The position numbers and the translations under genes are program-made. From an uncultured Campylobacter sp. (lineage in GTDB: Bacteria; Campylobacterota; Campylobacteria; Campylobacterales; Campylobacteraceae), in assembly GCA_938046705.1 (NCBI GenBank), contig CALIWP010000136.1:1-7656 (forward strand): DNA of 7,656 nucleotides, written 5' to 3'. Positions 1 through 6,514 of the stretch are shown piece after piece. A model generated the notes under the pieces. That model did not search any database. It was not told the origin of the DNA and saw only the letters and a list, made by a program, of their open reading frames with translations. The first letter of the stretch is position 1. Every line of letters begins with the position of its first letter.

Positions 1-817
1 CTATGATTTGAGACATTTTACATATTAAAGGTAAAAAGATAGAATCTAAATCTGTTAAAAAGTTAATGAACATATTTGCTCTATTACTAATTCCATCACA
101 AACAATAGTAGCAGCTTTCATTTCTTCAGCATATTGTCTAGCTTTAGCAAGATTTGAATATGCTTTATCAAGATTAGCAGAAGCTTTAGCTCCAACTACA
201 AAACCTAAAACAGCTAATGCAGGTCCAGCAACAAGTCCACCAAGAACAGCAGTACCACCAGCTATACCTAATCCACCAGCAGCTAATGAGCCCCCACCAA
301 AAAATGCAAGGGTTGCATTTGTAGCAGCTGCTCCACTTAATGAAGCAATAGCAGTACCTGTAGAAGCTGTTGCAAGAGCACCAGCAGCACCATAAGCACC
401 AAAAGCTGTTACAGCTCCAATCATAGCTCCACCAGCTACCCCTCCAGCTAATGAAGAAGCCATGCTCTGAAGTTCTTTTAGTTCACCAAAATTTTTTCTA
501 TCTAAAACCATTTTTTGTAGCTCATTGAGACCAGTAGAGTTAGATAATTCAATATGGTTAAGTTTTTCAAACTCTTTTATAAATGGTCTGACACTATTAT
601 TAAGAATTTTAATTTTACATTTTCCTAAATTCTCAATATTAGCTCCACATTTTTTACGAGCTGTTTCAATTTTATTTGAAGCATCTCTTATAACATCATC
701 AGCTCTTTCGTTAGTTCTATTAGCTTCTTTTTGATCCATAGAAGCTTTCACAGTCTTTCCAATTCCTAAGGCACCTGCAGCGGCACCAATTCCAATAAAT
801 AATAATGGTAAAGGCAT
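1..817 (-). CDS. Gly/Ala-rich putative membrane-inserting protein, C-terminus cut by window edge
   Basis: The minus strand is open from an ATG at 815-817 to the left edge (272 codons, no stop). The start is fixed by a GGAGGGG Shine-Dalgarno 6-8 nt upstream. Residues 1-20 are hydrophobic (MPLPLLFIG...). Residues 21-115 are charged and probably helical. Residues 116-210 hold no D, E, K, R or H at all, and 50 of those 95 are Gly or Ala, with many GxxxG-type glycine-zipper spacings (for example 174-198). Residues 211-272 are again amphipathic and coiled-coil-like. This layout fits a protein that can insert into a membrane, perhaps as an oligomeric pore, but that function is inferred. I do not recognise a named family; the central block resembles hypothetical proteins I recall from unrelated phyla. 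Codons (GGT/GGA Gly, GCT Ala, AGA Arg, TTA Leu) differ sharply from the GGC/GCG/CGC use of its neighbours, indicating transfer. Partners would lie to the left. Confidence 0.85.
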   Translation of the reverse strand, partial: MPLPLLFIGIGAAAGALGIGKTVKASMDQKEANRTNERADDVIRDASNKIETARKKCGANIENLGKCKIKILNNSVRPFIKEFEKLNHIELSNSTGLNELQKMVLDRKNFGELKELQSMASSLAGGVAGGAMIGAVTAFGAYGAAGALATASTGTAIASLSGAAATNATLAFFGGGSLAAGGLGIAGGTAVLGGLVAGPALAVLGFVVGAKASANLDKAYSNLAKARQYAEEMKAATIVCDGISNRANMFINFLTDLDSIFLPLICKMSQII

Positions 818-823
818 ATTTTT

Positions 824-830
824 CCCCTCC
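824..830 (-). promoter_or_regulatory. Strong Shine-Dalgarno of the left-edge gene
   Basis: Minus-strand GGAGGGG lies 6 nt before the ATG at 815-817 (8 nt if measured from GGAGG). It is the strongest ribosome binding site in the window and decides the start of the imported gene. The other genes here have shorter AAGGA or GGGA types. Confidence 0.85.
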
Positions 831-884
831 TTAATATACCAAAAAATTAAAATAAATAAATTTCCAAAATTACAGAATCTTATC

Positions 885-913
885 ATTATAACATAAATAT
901 AAAAAAATATCAA
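885..913 (-). promoter_or_regulatory. Consensus sigma-70 promoter of the left-edge gene
   Basis: Reading the minus strand, TTGATA (913-908), a 17-nt spacer and a perfect TATAAT (890-885) form a near-ideal vegetative promoter. The -10 is also extended, with TG one base upstream (893-892). Transcription should start near 878, giving a leader of about 60 nt that ends in the GGAGGGG site. The clear -35 box is unlike the native promoters in this window, which have only a -10. The promoter therefore probably arrived together with its gene and would be constitutively strong. No operator-like repeat is obvious. Confidence 0.75.
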
Positions 914-953
914 AATTTAACATAAAAAATAAGGCGAAATATCGCGAAACGAA

Positions 954-1032
954 TTTGAAAGTTGCGCAGAAAATTTGGGCGAGGCTAGACGTGCGGTCTG
1001 CCGCAAGCCCCAAATTTTCAAGCTCTTTCAAA
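954..1032. repeat. Nested inverted repeat (three stems) between dapB and the imported segment
   Basis: Three stems nest inside each other. The outer stem pairs TTTGAAAG (954-961) with CTTTCAAA (1025-1032). The middle stem pairs the 11-mer GAAAATTTGGG (969-979) with CCCAAATTTTC (1009-1019). The inner hairpin pairs TGCGG (992-996) with CCGCA (1001-1005) around TCTG. Internal loops of 7 and 5 nt separate the outer and middle stems. It lies 28 bp beyond the dapB stop, in the 242-bp gap 818-1059. It could serve as the dapB 3' terminator or stabiliser, but no U-run follows at once on the minus strand. A mobile-element end or structured RNA is the alternative. Confidence 0.6.
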
Positions 1033-1059
1033 AGCGCTCGCGAGATAAGCCGTTAATTA

Positions 1060-1827
1060 TCATAAACCCAGACAGTCGTCTATCCCGTACAGCCCGCTAC
1101 TTTGTCCTGCCACCCAAATAGCCGCCTTTATAGCACCCTTGGCAAAGGTTGCGCGGCTAGTGGCGGTGTGATTTAGCTCGATAAACTCGCCCTCGTTGTA
1201 AAATCCGACCGTATGCCTACCCACGACGTCGCCGCCTCGCACGGCTAGGATCGCGATCTCGTCTTTGCTGCGAGCTCCGACCATACCGTCTCTGCCCGTT
1301 ACCAAAACGTCTTTTAGATTTAGCCCTCTAGCCGCCGCCACACGCTCGCCAAGCGTCAGCGCCGTGCCGCTTGGAGCGTCTTTTTTGTGTCTGTGGTGCT
1401 GCTCGACGATCTCGGCGTCAAATTCGCGCAATGCCTTTGACGCAAGCGCCGCCAAACGGTTTAAAACCGCGACGCCAAGGCTCATATTGGTAGCGTAAAG
1501 TATCGGCATCGCCGCGCTTGCGAGCTTTAGCAGGTTCGCGCCGTCCTCGCCAAGACCCGTCGTGCCGATGACTAGCGGTTTTGGGTCGGTGCGGGCGTAG
1601 TTTAGCAGGTTTATCGCGCCATCTTTGATCGTAAAGTCGATAACGACGTCGCAGTTCGCGAAAAGCTCGTCAAATTTATCCGTGAGGATAACGCCGTCAG
1701 GCAACGCAAAATCAAGCGGCTCTATCGTATAAGCCGCGCTAAGAGCTGCGCCAGGCTCGTTTTTTAGGCACTCGATGATCATGCGTCCCATTTTGCCGCT
1801 TGCGCCGTGGATTCCTATTTTTACCAA
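1060..1827 (-). CDS. dapB: 4-hydroxy-tetrahydrodipicolinate reductase (dihydrodipicolinate reductase)
   Basis: DapB is the cytoplasmic enzyme that reduces 4-hydroxy-tetrahydrodipicolinate to tetrahydrodipicolinate with NAD(P)H, in the route to diaminopimelate (peptidoglycan) and lysine. The 255-residue product is complete and of normal family length. The N-terminal Rossmann motif [10 protein letters not shown] is at residues 5-14, GTTGL at 88-92, and NMSLGV at 114-119. The signature [13 protein letters not shown] is at 144-156; by alignment H144 and K148 match the catalytic E. coli H159 and K163. [10 protein letters not shown] follows at 198-207. The start codon is TTG, chosen because AAGGA lies 6 nt upstream and the glycine motif begins at once. 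It is transcribed alone, divergently from the protease gene. In C. jejuni I recall purF downstream of dapB; here an imported gene follows instead. Confidence 0.96.
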   Translation of the reverse strand: MVKIGIHGASGKMGRMIIECLKNEPGAALSAAYTIEPLDFALPDGVILTDKFDELFANCDVVIDFTIKDGAINLLNYARTDPKPLVIGTTGLGEDGANLLKLASAAMPILYATNMSLGVAVLNRLAALASKALREFDAEIVEQHHRHKKDAPSGTALTLGERVAAARGLNLKDVLVTGRDGMVGARSKDEIAILAVRGGDVVGRHTVGFYNEGEFIELNHTATSRATFAKGAIKAAIWVAGQSSGLYGIDDCLGL

Positions 1828-1833
1828 AATTTA

Positions 1834-1838
1834 TCCTT
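1834..1838 (-). promoter_or_regulatory. Shine-Dalgarno fixing the TTG start of dapB
   Basis: Minus-strand AAGGA sits 6 nt upstream of the TTG at 1825-1827, and no ATG or GTG in frame is better placed. A possible dapB -10 box, TATAAA at 1872-1867 (minus), would give a leader of about 33 nt, but it has no -35 box and lies in generally AT-rich DNA, so it is weak evidence. Confidence 0.6.
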
Positions 1839-1937
1839 TAAAATTTGGGCTAAATTTAGCATAAATTTTATAAAAAATAAATTTAGCACGGCCACCGACT
1901 TTGCTGCGTGCGGGCAAAAATATTAAAAATCGCGCTA

Positions 1938-1943
1938 TATAAT
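1938..1943 (+). promoter_or_regulatory. Probable -10 box of the M16 protease gene
   Basis: TATAAT (within TATATAAT) lies 26 nt before the protease ATG, so transcription should start near 1950 with a leader of about 20 nt. The -35 position reads CAAAAA, not a -35 consensus. A -10-only promoter with A/T-rich upstream DNA is the known pattern for Campylobacter sigma-70. Confidence 0.55.
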
Positions 1944-1969
1944 CGGCTTTTTAAATTTAAAGGACGACG

Positions 1970-4813
1970 ATGAGGAAAATTTTATTTTTATTTCTAGCCG
2001 TTTTTGCGGCGAGCGTTTTGGCTAAACAAGCGCCGGTCGCGCAGGCGGCTAAAATACGGCAAGCGGACGCAAATTTGAGCGCGTTAAATTTGACGGCGAA
2101 AGATAAAAACGCGCAAAAGCTAAATTTGACCCAGGATCCAGCTATATCGAGCGGCGAGCTAGCAAACGGGCTAAAATACTACGTCAAGGAAAATAAGCAG
2201 CCCGCAAATTCGGCCTATTTTTATCTAGTCGTAAACATCGGCTCGACCGACGAGCGCGAAAACGAGCTGGGGCTGGCGCACTTTACCGAGCACATGGCCT
2301 TTAACGGCAGCCGCGAGTTTAGCAAAAACGAGCTGGTTAAAAAGCTAGAGAGCCTCGGAGTGGCCTTTGGCGCGGATCTAAACGCACAGACTAGCTACGA
2401 TCAGACGGGCTATCTGCTAGAAATCCACGTAAACGAGCAAAATTTAAAGGACGTTTTTCGCGTTTTTCGCGACTGGATCGACGGCGTGAGCTTTGACGCG
2501 GCCGAGCTGGATAAGGAGCGTGGCATCATCGTCGAGGAGGAGCGCGCTAGAAACACGCCCGCGTATAGATTTTACATCAAAAACCGCGTGCCCGAGCTTT
2601 ACGGCGACAGCATCTACGCCAAAAGGTCGCCCATCGGCGATATGAATATCGTAAAAAACGTCGACGTAGCGACCATAAAGGGCTTTTACGAGAGGACGTA
2701 TCAGCCTAGATTTATGAAATTTATCGCAGTCGGCGACTTTGATAAAAAGCGCATCGAGGAGATGATAAAGCAAAGCTTTAGCTCAGCTAAAAACATGAAC
2801 GACTACGTGAGCCCCGATAAAACTATTCCTATAAAAAGCGGCTTTAGCGTAAACAACTACGACTCCGCCGAGATCGGGCTAAACTCGCTAAATTTGATCT
2901 TTACGCAAAAGTACAAATTTGATGGCGAGATCCAAAGGCTCAGGCAAAATTTGCTCGCAAACTACATCTCAGATCTAGTCGCCATGATATACGAGCAGCG
3001 AAATTTAGCTCTGCGCGGGCGATTTTACTCGCCGATAATCGAAAACCAAAACGTGCTTTACGCCTTTGAGATAAACGCCGTGGATGATGATTTTAGCGGC
3101 GCGCTTAGCGATCTGGCGAGCGTTTTAAAGGGCGTGGAGAAATTTGGCTTTAGCAAGGCGGACTTTGAGAGCGCGAAAAAAGATTTTATAAACTCGGCTA
3201 AAAATGCCTATTTGCAAGCGGGCAACAAACGCTCGAGCGCGGTCGCGGCAGATATCGAGGAGACGACTAGGATCGGCGGCGTGCTGCTAGGCGAAAAAGA
3301 CCTGCGCGACGTTACTTTGGCGCTGCTTGATGAGATCAGCCTGGATGACGTGAATGCAGAATTTAGGCGGATACTGGCCATCGACGCAAAAAATCTAAAC
3401 GTAATTAGCGCCAAAGGGGCGAAGCTAAATGAGGCTAAATTTGATCAAATTTGGGCGGAAGCAAAGCCATACGATACGCTGGCTGCAAAGCAGGCAAAGA
3501 GCGAGCTTTTCGACTACGGCGCGCTAAAGCCTAAAAATTTCGTCTCGAAAAAACATAACGAGAAGCTTGATTTTTATCTTTACGAGCTGCCAAACGGCGC
3601 GCGCGTCGCATTTAAAGAGGTAAAAACCAAAAAAGACGTCGTCTGGCTAAGCGCGGTTAGTCGCGGCGGCACGTCAAATTTGGCCAAGCCAAAGCAGGGC
3701 GCGCTAGCGGTAGAGGTCTCAAACGAGAGCGGGGCGGGGGAGTTTAGCAACTACGACCTGGCTAAAATCCTAAGCGGCAAGCAGCTAAGCTATAGCAAAT
3801 TTATCGATCAGCTTTCGCAAGGATATAGCGCAAGCTCGGCTAGCTCGGACTTTGAGTGGCTTTTGCGCGCGCTGTTTTTGGAGTTTAGCGAGCCTAGATT
3901 TGACGAAAACGCGCTAAAAAAGACAAAAATCAACGAGCTTGAAAAGCTGGAAAAAACCAAAAATCTGCCCGAGCGCAAATTTCGCGACGAATTTGCGAGA
4001 TTTTTTTACGAAAATAACCCGCGAACAAACCCGCTCGAGGCCGCGGACATAAACGAACTGCAGATGGAGGACGTAAAAAAGATAGTGAAGGATAAATTTA
4101 CCAACGCGGCTTCGTATGATTTTATCGTGGTCGGCGATCTAAATTTGACTACGGCCGAGCCGCTCTTACAAAAATATCTGGCAAATTTACCGTCGCGCGC
4201 AGGACGCGAAAATTTCGTCGATGACGGCGTAAGGACGATCGCGGGCGAGCGGGAGTTTAAGCGAAGCTACCAAACCACGCAGCGAAGCGACGCCGCGATG
4301 ATAATGAAAAACGAAAACGTGAAGTATTCGCGCCCGGAGTTACTGCGCGTAAACGCCCTATCTGCGGTGCTTTCGATGATGCTGCGCGAGGACGTGCGCG
4401 AGGACCGCGGGCAGGTCTACGGCCTGGGCGTGCATATGAATCTCGCAAAATATCCGTACGAAAGCTTCACCGCGCATTTTGGCTTTACGGCCGCGCCTGA
4501 TAACGTAAATGCCGTGCTAGGCGAGATAAAATCAAACGTCGCCGAGCTAAAAGGCGGCGCGGACATCCAGCGCTATCTGCAAAATTTCAAAAAATCAGCC
4601 CTCGTAAAAATGCGCCAATCCTACGTTCAGGGCGAGTTTTGGACGCGCGCGCTCATGCGTGAGCTGGTTTTTGGCGATGAGGTTTTGAGCCTGGACGAGT
4701 ACGAAAAGGCGGTAAATGCGCTCACCGAGCAGGACGTAAGAGACGCGGCAAAGCTCTATCTGGACGAGAAAAACGTCGTGATAAGCGTAAATAATCCTGC
4801 CTCGGCGAAGTAA
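1970..4813 (+). CDS. pqqL: PqqL-like periplasmic M16 zinc protease
   Basis: This is a two-domain M16 metalloprotease of 947 residues, close to the roughly 930 of E. coli PqqL. Residues 1-18 are a signal peptide (MRKILFLFLAVFAASVLA, cleavage before K19), so it acts in the periplasm. The inverted zinc motif HFTEH is at 104-108 (ligands H104 and H108, catalytic E107); E183 and E190 follow, E190 probably the third ligand. The second M16 half (about 520-947) lacks HxxEH, as usual, but keeps the REDRGQVYG segment (810-818) whose Arg/Tyr typically help bind substrate. Relatives degrade peptides; FusC/PqqL-type members process imported iron proteins beside a TonB receptor, but none is here, so the substrate is unknown. 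Sequons at N35 (DANLS) and N725 (DLNLT) suggest N-glycosylation. The ATG is preceded by AAAGGA 5 nt upstream. It is a single gene, divergent from dapB. Confidence 0.93.
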   Translation: MRKILFLFLAVFAASVLAKQAPVAQAAKIRQADANLSALNLTAKDKNAQKLNLTQDPAISSGELANGLKYYVKENKQPANSAYFYLVVNIGSTDERENELGLAHFTEHMAFNGSREFSKNELVKKLESLGVAFGADLNAQTSYDQTGYLLEIHVNEQNLKDVFRVFRDWIDGVSFDAAELDKERGIIVEEERARNTPAYRFYIKNRVPELYGDSIYAKRSPIGDMNIVKNVDVATIKGFYERTYQPRFMKFIAVGDFDKKRIEEMIKQSFSSAKNMNDYVSPDKTIPIKSGFSVNNYDSAEIGLNSLNLIFTQKYKFDGEIQRLRQNLLANYISDLVAMIYEQRNLALRGRFYSPIIENQNVLYAFEINAVDDDFSGALSDLASVLKGVEKFGFSKADFESAKKDFINSAKNAYLQAGNKRSSAVAADIEETTRIGGVLLGEKDLRDVTLALLDEISLDDVNAEFRRILAIDAKNLNVISAKGAKLNEAKFDQIWAEAKPYDTLAAKQAKSELFDYGALKPKNFVSKKHNEKLDFYLYELPNGARVAFKEVKTKKDVVWLSAVSRGGTSNLAKPKQGALAVEVSNESGAGEFSNYDLAKILSGKQLSYSKFIDQLSQGYSASSASSDFEWLLRALFLEFSEPRFDENALKKTKINELEKLEKTKNLPERKFRDEFARFFYENNPRTNPLEAADINELQMEDVKKIVKDKFTNAASYDFIVVGDLNLTTAEPLLQKYLANLPSRAGRENFVDDGVRTIAGEREFKRSYQTTQRSDAAMIMKNENVKYSRPELLRVNALSAVLSMMLREDVREDRGQVYGLGVHMNLAKYPYESFTAHFGFTAAPDNVNAVLGEIKSNVAELKGGADIQRYLQNFKKSALVKMRQSYVQGEFWTRALMRELVFGDEVLSLDEYEKAVNALTEQDVRDAAKLYLDEKNVVISVNNPASAK

Positions 4814-4823
4814 ATTTAGCCTG

Positions 4824-4846
4824 GGCGGTAAATTTTATTTGCCGCC
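4824..4846. terminator. Hairpin just after the protease gene
   Basis: GGCGGTAAA (4824-4832) pairs with TTTGCCGCC (4838-4846), nine pairs in RNA including one U-G, around a 5-nt loop and 11 nt after the protease stop. There is no U-run downstream, so it may stabilise the 3' end rather than terminate. The 9-mer GCCTGGGCG occurs on both sides (4819-4827 and 4844-4852) as a direct repeat. The remaining gap up to 4986 contains no gene. Confidence 0.4.
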
Positions 4847-4925
4847 TGGGCGATGAGTAAAATTTGGCTTTAGATTTGACTAAGGACTGTTAAAATTGAA
4901 GCTAAATTTGCCTCTCGCCAAACGA

Positions 4926-4961
4926 AATTTGAGTTAAACTCGCTCAAATTTAACTCAAATT
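4926..4961. terminator. Perfect 13-bp inverted repeat between convergent genes
   Basis: AATTTGAGTTAAA (4926-4938) and TTTAACTCAAATT (4949-4961) are exact reverse complements around a 10-nt loop. The position, between the convergent protease and ankyrin genes, fits a bidirectional transcription stop. The stem is AT-rich and lacks a clean U-run on either strand, so termination strength is uncertain. A competing pairing exists between TTTGAG (4928-4933) and CTCAAA (4943-4948). Confidence 0.5.
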
Positions 4962-4986
4962 CCCCTGACATTTTATCTCCTTTTAT

Positions 4987-6285
4987 CTATTTGCTTTGTA
5001 AATTTGAGTTTGAGTCTGATTTGCTTTGGTTGCCATCTACGTAAATCACCTGAGCCATGCCGCTTTCGGCTCTACCTATAGCACTCTTGATCCCGTCTCG
5101 TTTTTCCATTTCGTTTGCCCATTTGATAAAAGCTCTAATGTCTTTAAACGTAGCATTTTGATCAGGGCAATGCGGATTATAGAAATTTATTTCTTTGTCA
5201 AATTCCTCTATCTTTTTCGGGTCTATCGGCTTTGGTTTGTATTGTAAAAGACCTTCATGATATAAGCACTCGGTACATAAGTGCTCATATTTCTTGTTTT
5301 TGCGTAACTTCGCTTCGCCTTCTTCGTCTATACCTTTATTCATTTTATAGATATAGTTTTCTTTTTCTTTCGCATAGTATTTTACGTTATCATAGCACTC
5401 CTCATACGCCTTCTTTAGCTCCTCTTTAGTAGGTTGCCCTATAACGTCGTATTTTAAAAGAAGCTCTAGCATGGGTTCGTAGTTTGGGATAGTATCTAGC
5501 ACGGCATAATATGAGTATATGAAAGGCGAAATATCGTCTATTGGGCCGGGAAACGAGGAGGGTCTATTTCGAAATCTCGGTTCATATCCGCTAGCAAGGG
5601 CAAGTTCGGTCATCTCTACGTAGTTATGGGTTACTATATATCCTATCGGATCGTTTACGTCTTTGGATTCTTTATTAACTTGATAGTTGTCTTCAAATAT
5701 TATCTTTACGTCGTCCCCGTCTATGATAAGCTTTTCGATATGATGATAAAAGGGAGTTTTTCTATACCACTGCACCGCCTTTACTTCATCAAATTTAACC
5801 CCGCTATCAAGTAGCAGCTTAGCGGTCTTTGTAGAGTTGTTTTCTATGGCGTAGGCCAGGGGCGAGAGTTTGTAGTTATCTTGCGCATGAGCGTTTGCGC
5901 CCATATCTATAAGCCTTTTTGCCGTGACTTCGTCGTCGTAAAAGCTAGCGTACATCAAAGGAGTAACGCCGTCTATTAGTGGAGAGTCTATGCTAATGTT
6001 ATTATCTTGCATAAATTTTAAAATTTGATCCGTTTGCTTTGATTTTAAAAGCTTACGGAAATTTTCCGCAAATGCGTCATCTTTTATCTGCTTATCTATA
6101 TCCCAGTATCTAAAAGCAAAATCGTCTATCTCCTCTTGCGTTACGTATTTGCTTAGTTCCGAACCTGGGATTATCTTGGTATCGGCAGTGACTACAAAGC
6201 GAGTCGGGCCGGATAGCTTTTCGTAAATAAAATTTACGAAAACGATGAGGCAAAAAGCGGCGAGGCTAAGTGCGAGTTTGTTCAA
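4987..6285 (-). CDS. Membrane-anchored ankyrin-repeat protein, probable periplasmic glycoprotein
   Basis: This 432-residue protein of unknown specific function has an N-terminal hydrophobic segment (residues 4-20, an uncleaved anchor or signal) that should place the rest in the periplasm. Two ankyrin repeats are readable: 105-137 (DGVTPLMYASF...GANAHAQD) and 138-167 (LSPLAYAIENN...LLLDSG). Ankyrins bind protein partners. Residues 290-365 are Lys/Glu-rich and helical and include a CxxC (C337, C340). Four bacterial N-glycosylation sequons occur: DNNIS (N96), ENNST (N150), DQNAT (N377) and DGNQS (N419). The start is TTG with AAGGGA 5 nt upstream; the next in-frame Met (M92) would lose the anchor and part of the fold. 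It sits downstream of the enolase operon behind a terminator, so it is probably a separate unit. Composition is a little more AT-rich than its neighbours, perhaps an accessory gene. Confidence 0.88.
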   Translation of the reverse strand: MNKLALSLAAFCLIVFVNFIYEKLSGPTRFVVTADTKIIPGSELSKYVTQEEIDDFAFRYWDIDKQIKDDAFAENFRKLLKSKQTDQILKFMQDNNISIDSPLIDGVTPLMYASFYDDEVTAKRLIDMGANAHAQDNYKLSPLAYAIENNSTKTAKLLLDSGVKFDEVKAVQWYRKTPFYHHIEKLIIDGDDVKIIFEDNYQVNKESKDVNDPIGYIVTHNYVEMTELALASGYEPRFRNRPSSFPGPIDDISPFIYSYYAVLDTIPNYEPMLELLLKYDVIGQPTKEELKKAYEECYDNVKYYAKEKENYIYKMNKGIDEEGEAKLRKNKKYEHLCTECLYHEGLLQYKPKPIDPKKIEEFDKEINFYNPHCPDQNATFKDIRAFIKWANEMEKRDGIKSAIGRAESGMAQVIYVDGNQSKSDSNSNLQSK

Positions 6286-6290
6286 ATTTA

Positions 6291-6296
6291 TCCCTT
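6291..6296 (-). promoter_or_regulatory. Shine-Dalgarno fixing the TTG start of the ankyrin gene
   Basis: Minus-strand AAGGGA lies 5 nt before TTG (6283-6285). The stretch GGGATAAATTTG closely resembles the dapB start region GGATAAATTTTG. No ATG or GTG start would keep the membrane anchor. Confidence 0.6.
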
Positions 6297-6306
6297 AAGT
6301 CAAATT

Positions 6307-6324
6307 TGCGAAATATTAGCCAAA
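6307..6324 (-). promoter_or_regulatory. Candidate promoter of the ankyrin gene (-10 or sigma-54 reading)
   Basis: Minus strand TTTGGCTAATATTTCGCA can be read in two ways. TAATAT (6318-6313) is a four-of-six -10 box, without a -35, giving a leader of about 20 nt like that of the protease gene. Alternatively GG (6321-6320) and GC (6309-6308) have the exact -24/-12 spacing of sigma-54 promoters, though the inner bases match only partly and transcription would then start almost on the Shine-Dalgarno. The first reading is simpler. Confidence 0.35.
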
Positions 6325-6420
6325 GGGCGGTTAAATTTGAGTGAATTTGGGGGCGGGAAGTTGAAAATGCGGGGAAATTTATGTCAAGGCAAATTTGACT
6401 AAATTTAAAAGCCGAATTTA

Positions 6421-6458
6421 AAAAAGAGCGGCAAAGACTAAAATTTAACCCTTGCCGC
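6421..6458 (-). terminator. Intrinsic terminator of the eno / FtsB-like / AMIN operon
   Basis: On the minus strand GCGGCAA (6458-6452) pairs perfectly with TTGCCGC (6434-6428) across a 17-nt loop and is followed by TCTTTTTT (6427-6420). A GC-rich stem followed directly by a U-run is the classic Rho-independent form, and it lies 57 nt after the AMIN gene stop. It is the best terminator in the window. The gap 6286-6514 otherwise holds the ankyrin promoter and ten AAATTT words; I see no gene in it. Confidence 0.78.
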
Positions 6459-6514
6459 GAGAAATTTATCGGTGCAAATTTACACGCCAAAAGCTCGGCG
6501 CGCAAAAATCAAAT

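Larger units (their letters stand above)
1..931. other. Imported AT-rich segment (gene plus promoter), left boundary outside window
   Basis: Base composition changes abruptly near 931. To the left the DNA is AT-rich with codon use typical of low-GC Firmicutes or Fusobacteria; to the right it is the roughly 50% GC, AAATTT-rich DNA of the rest of the window. No integrase, transposase, tRNA or target-site duplication is visible at the junction, so the mechanism of entry is unknown. An assembly join between two organisms of one community would look the same and cannot be excluded from sequence alone. Confidence 0.65.

Noticed and set aside
66..734. Plus-strand open frames at 66-395 and 525-734
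   Set aside because: They are antisense to the left-edge gene, which has a better start, ribosome site and promoter. The Ala/Pro-rich product of 66-395 is just the mirror of the Gly/Ala codons.
752..775. Walker A-like pattern GALGIGKT (residues 15-22) in the left-edge protein
   Set aside because: It matches G-x4-GK-T, but it lies inside the N-terminal hydrophobic segment, and no Walker B or nucleotide-binding fold follows. Probably coincidence in a Gly-rich stretch.
931..944. 14-bp exact repeat AAGGCGAAATATCG also at 5523-5536
   Set aside because: The second copy is inside the ankyrin coding region, flanks do not match, and one such 14-mer in a window this size is within reach of chance; not treated as an attachment site.
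4257..4448. Arg-rich minus-strand frame inside the protease gene
   Set aside because: Antisense shadow of a GC-rich part of the protease (M16 C-terminal half), with no ribosome site or promoter.
6382..6387. Perfect minus-strand TTGACA (-35 consensus)
   Set aside because: At 17 nt downstream the sequence is TCAACT, not a -10 box, and Campylobacter sigma-70 promoters do not rely on a -35.
6266..6505. 79-codon minus-strand frame between the AMIN and ankyrin genes
   Set aside because: It contains the intrinsic terminator and many AAATTT words, overlaps the ankyrin start, has no ribosome site, and its product shows no domain-like features.
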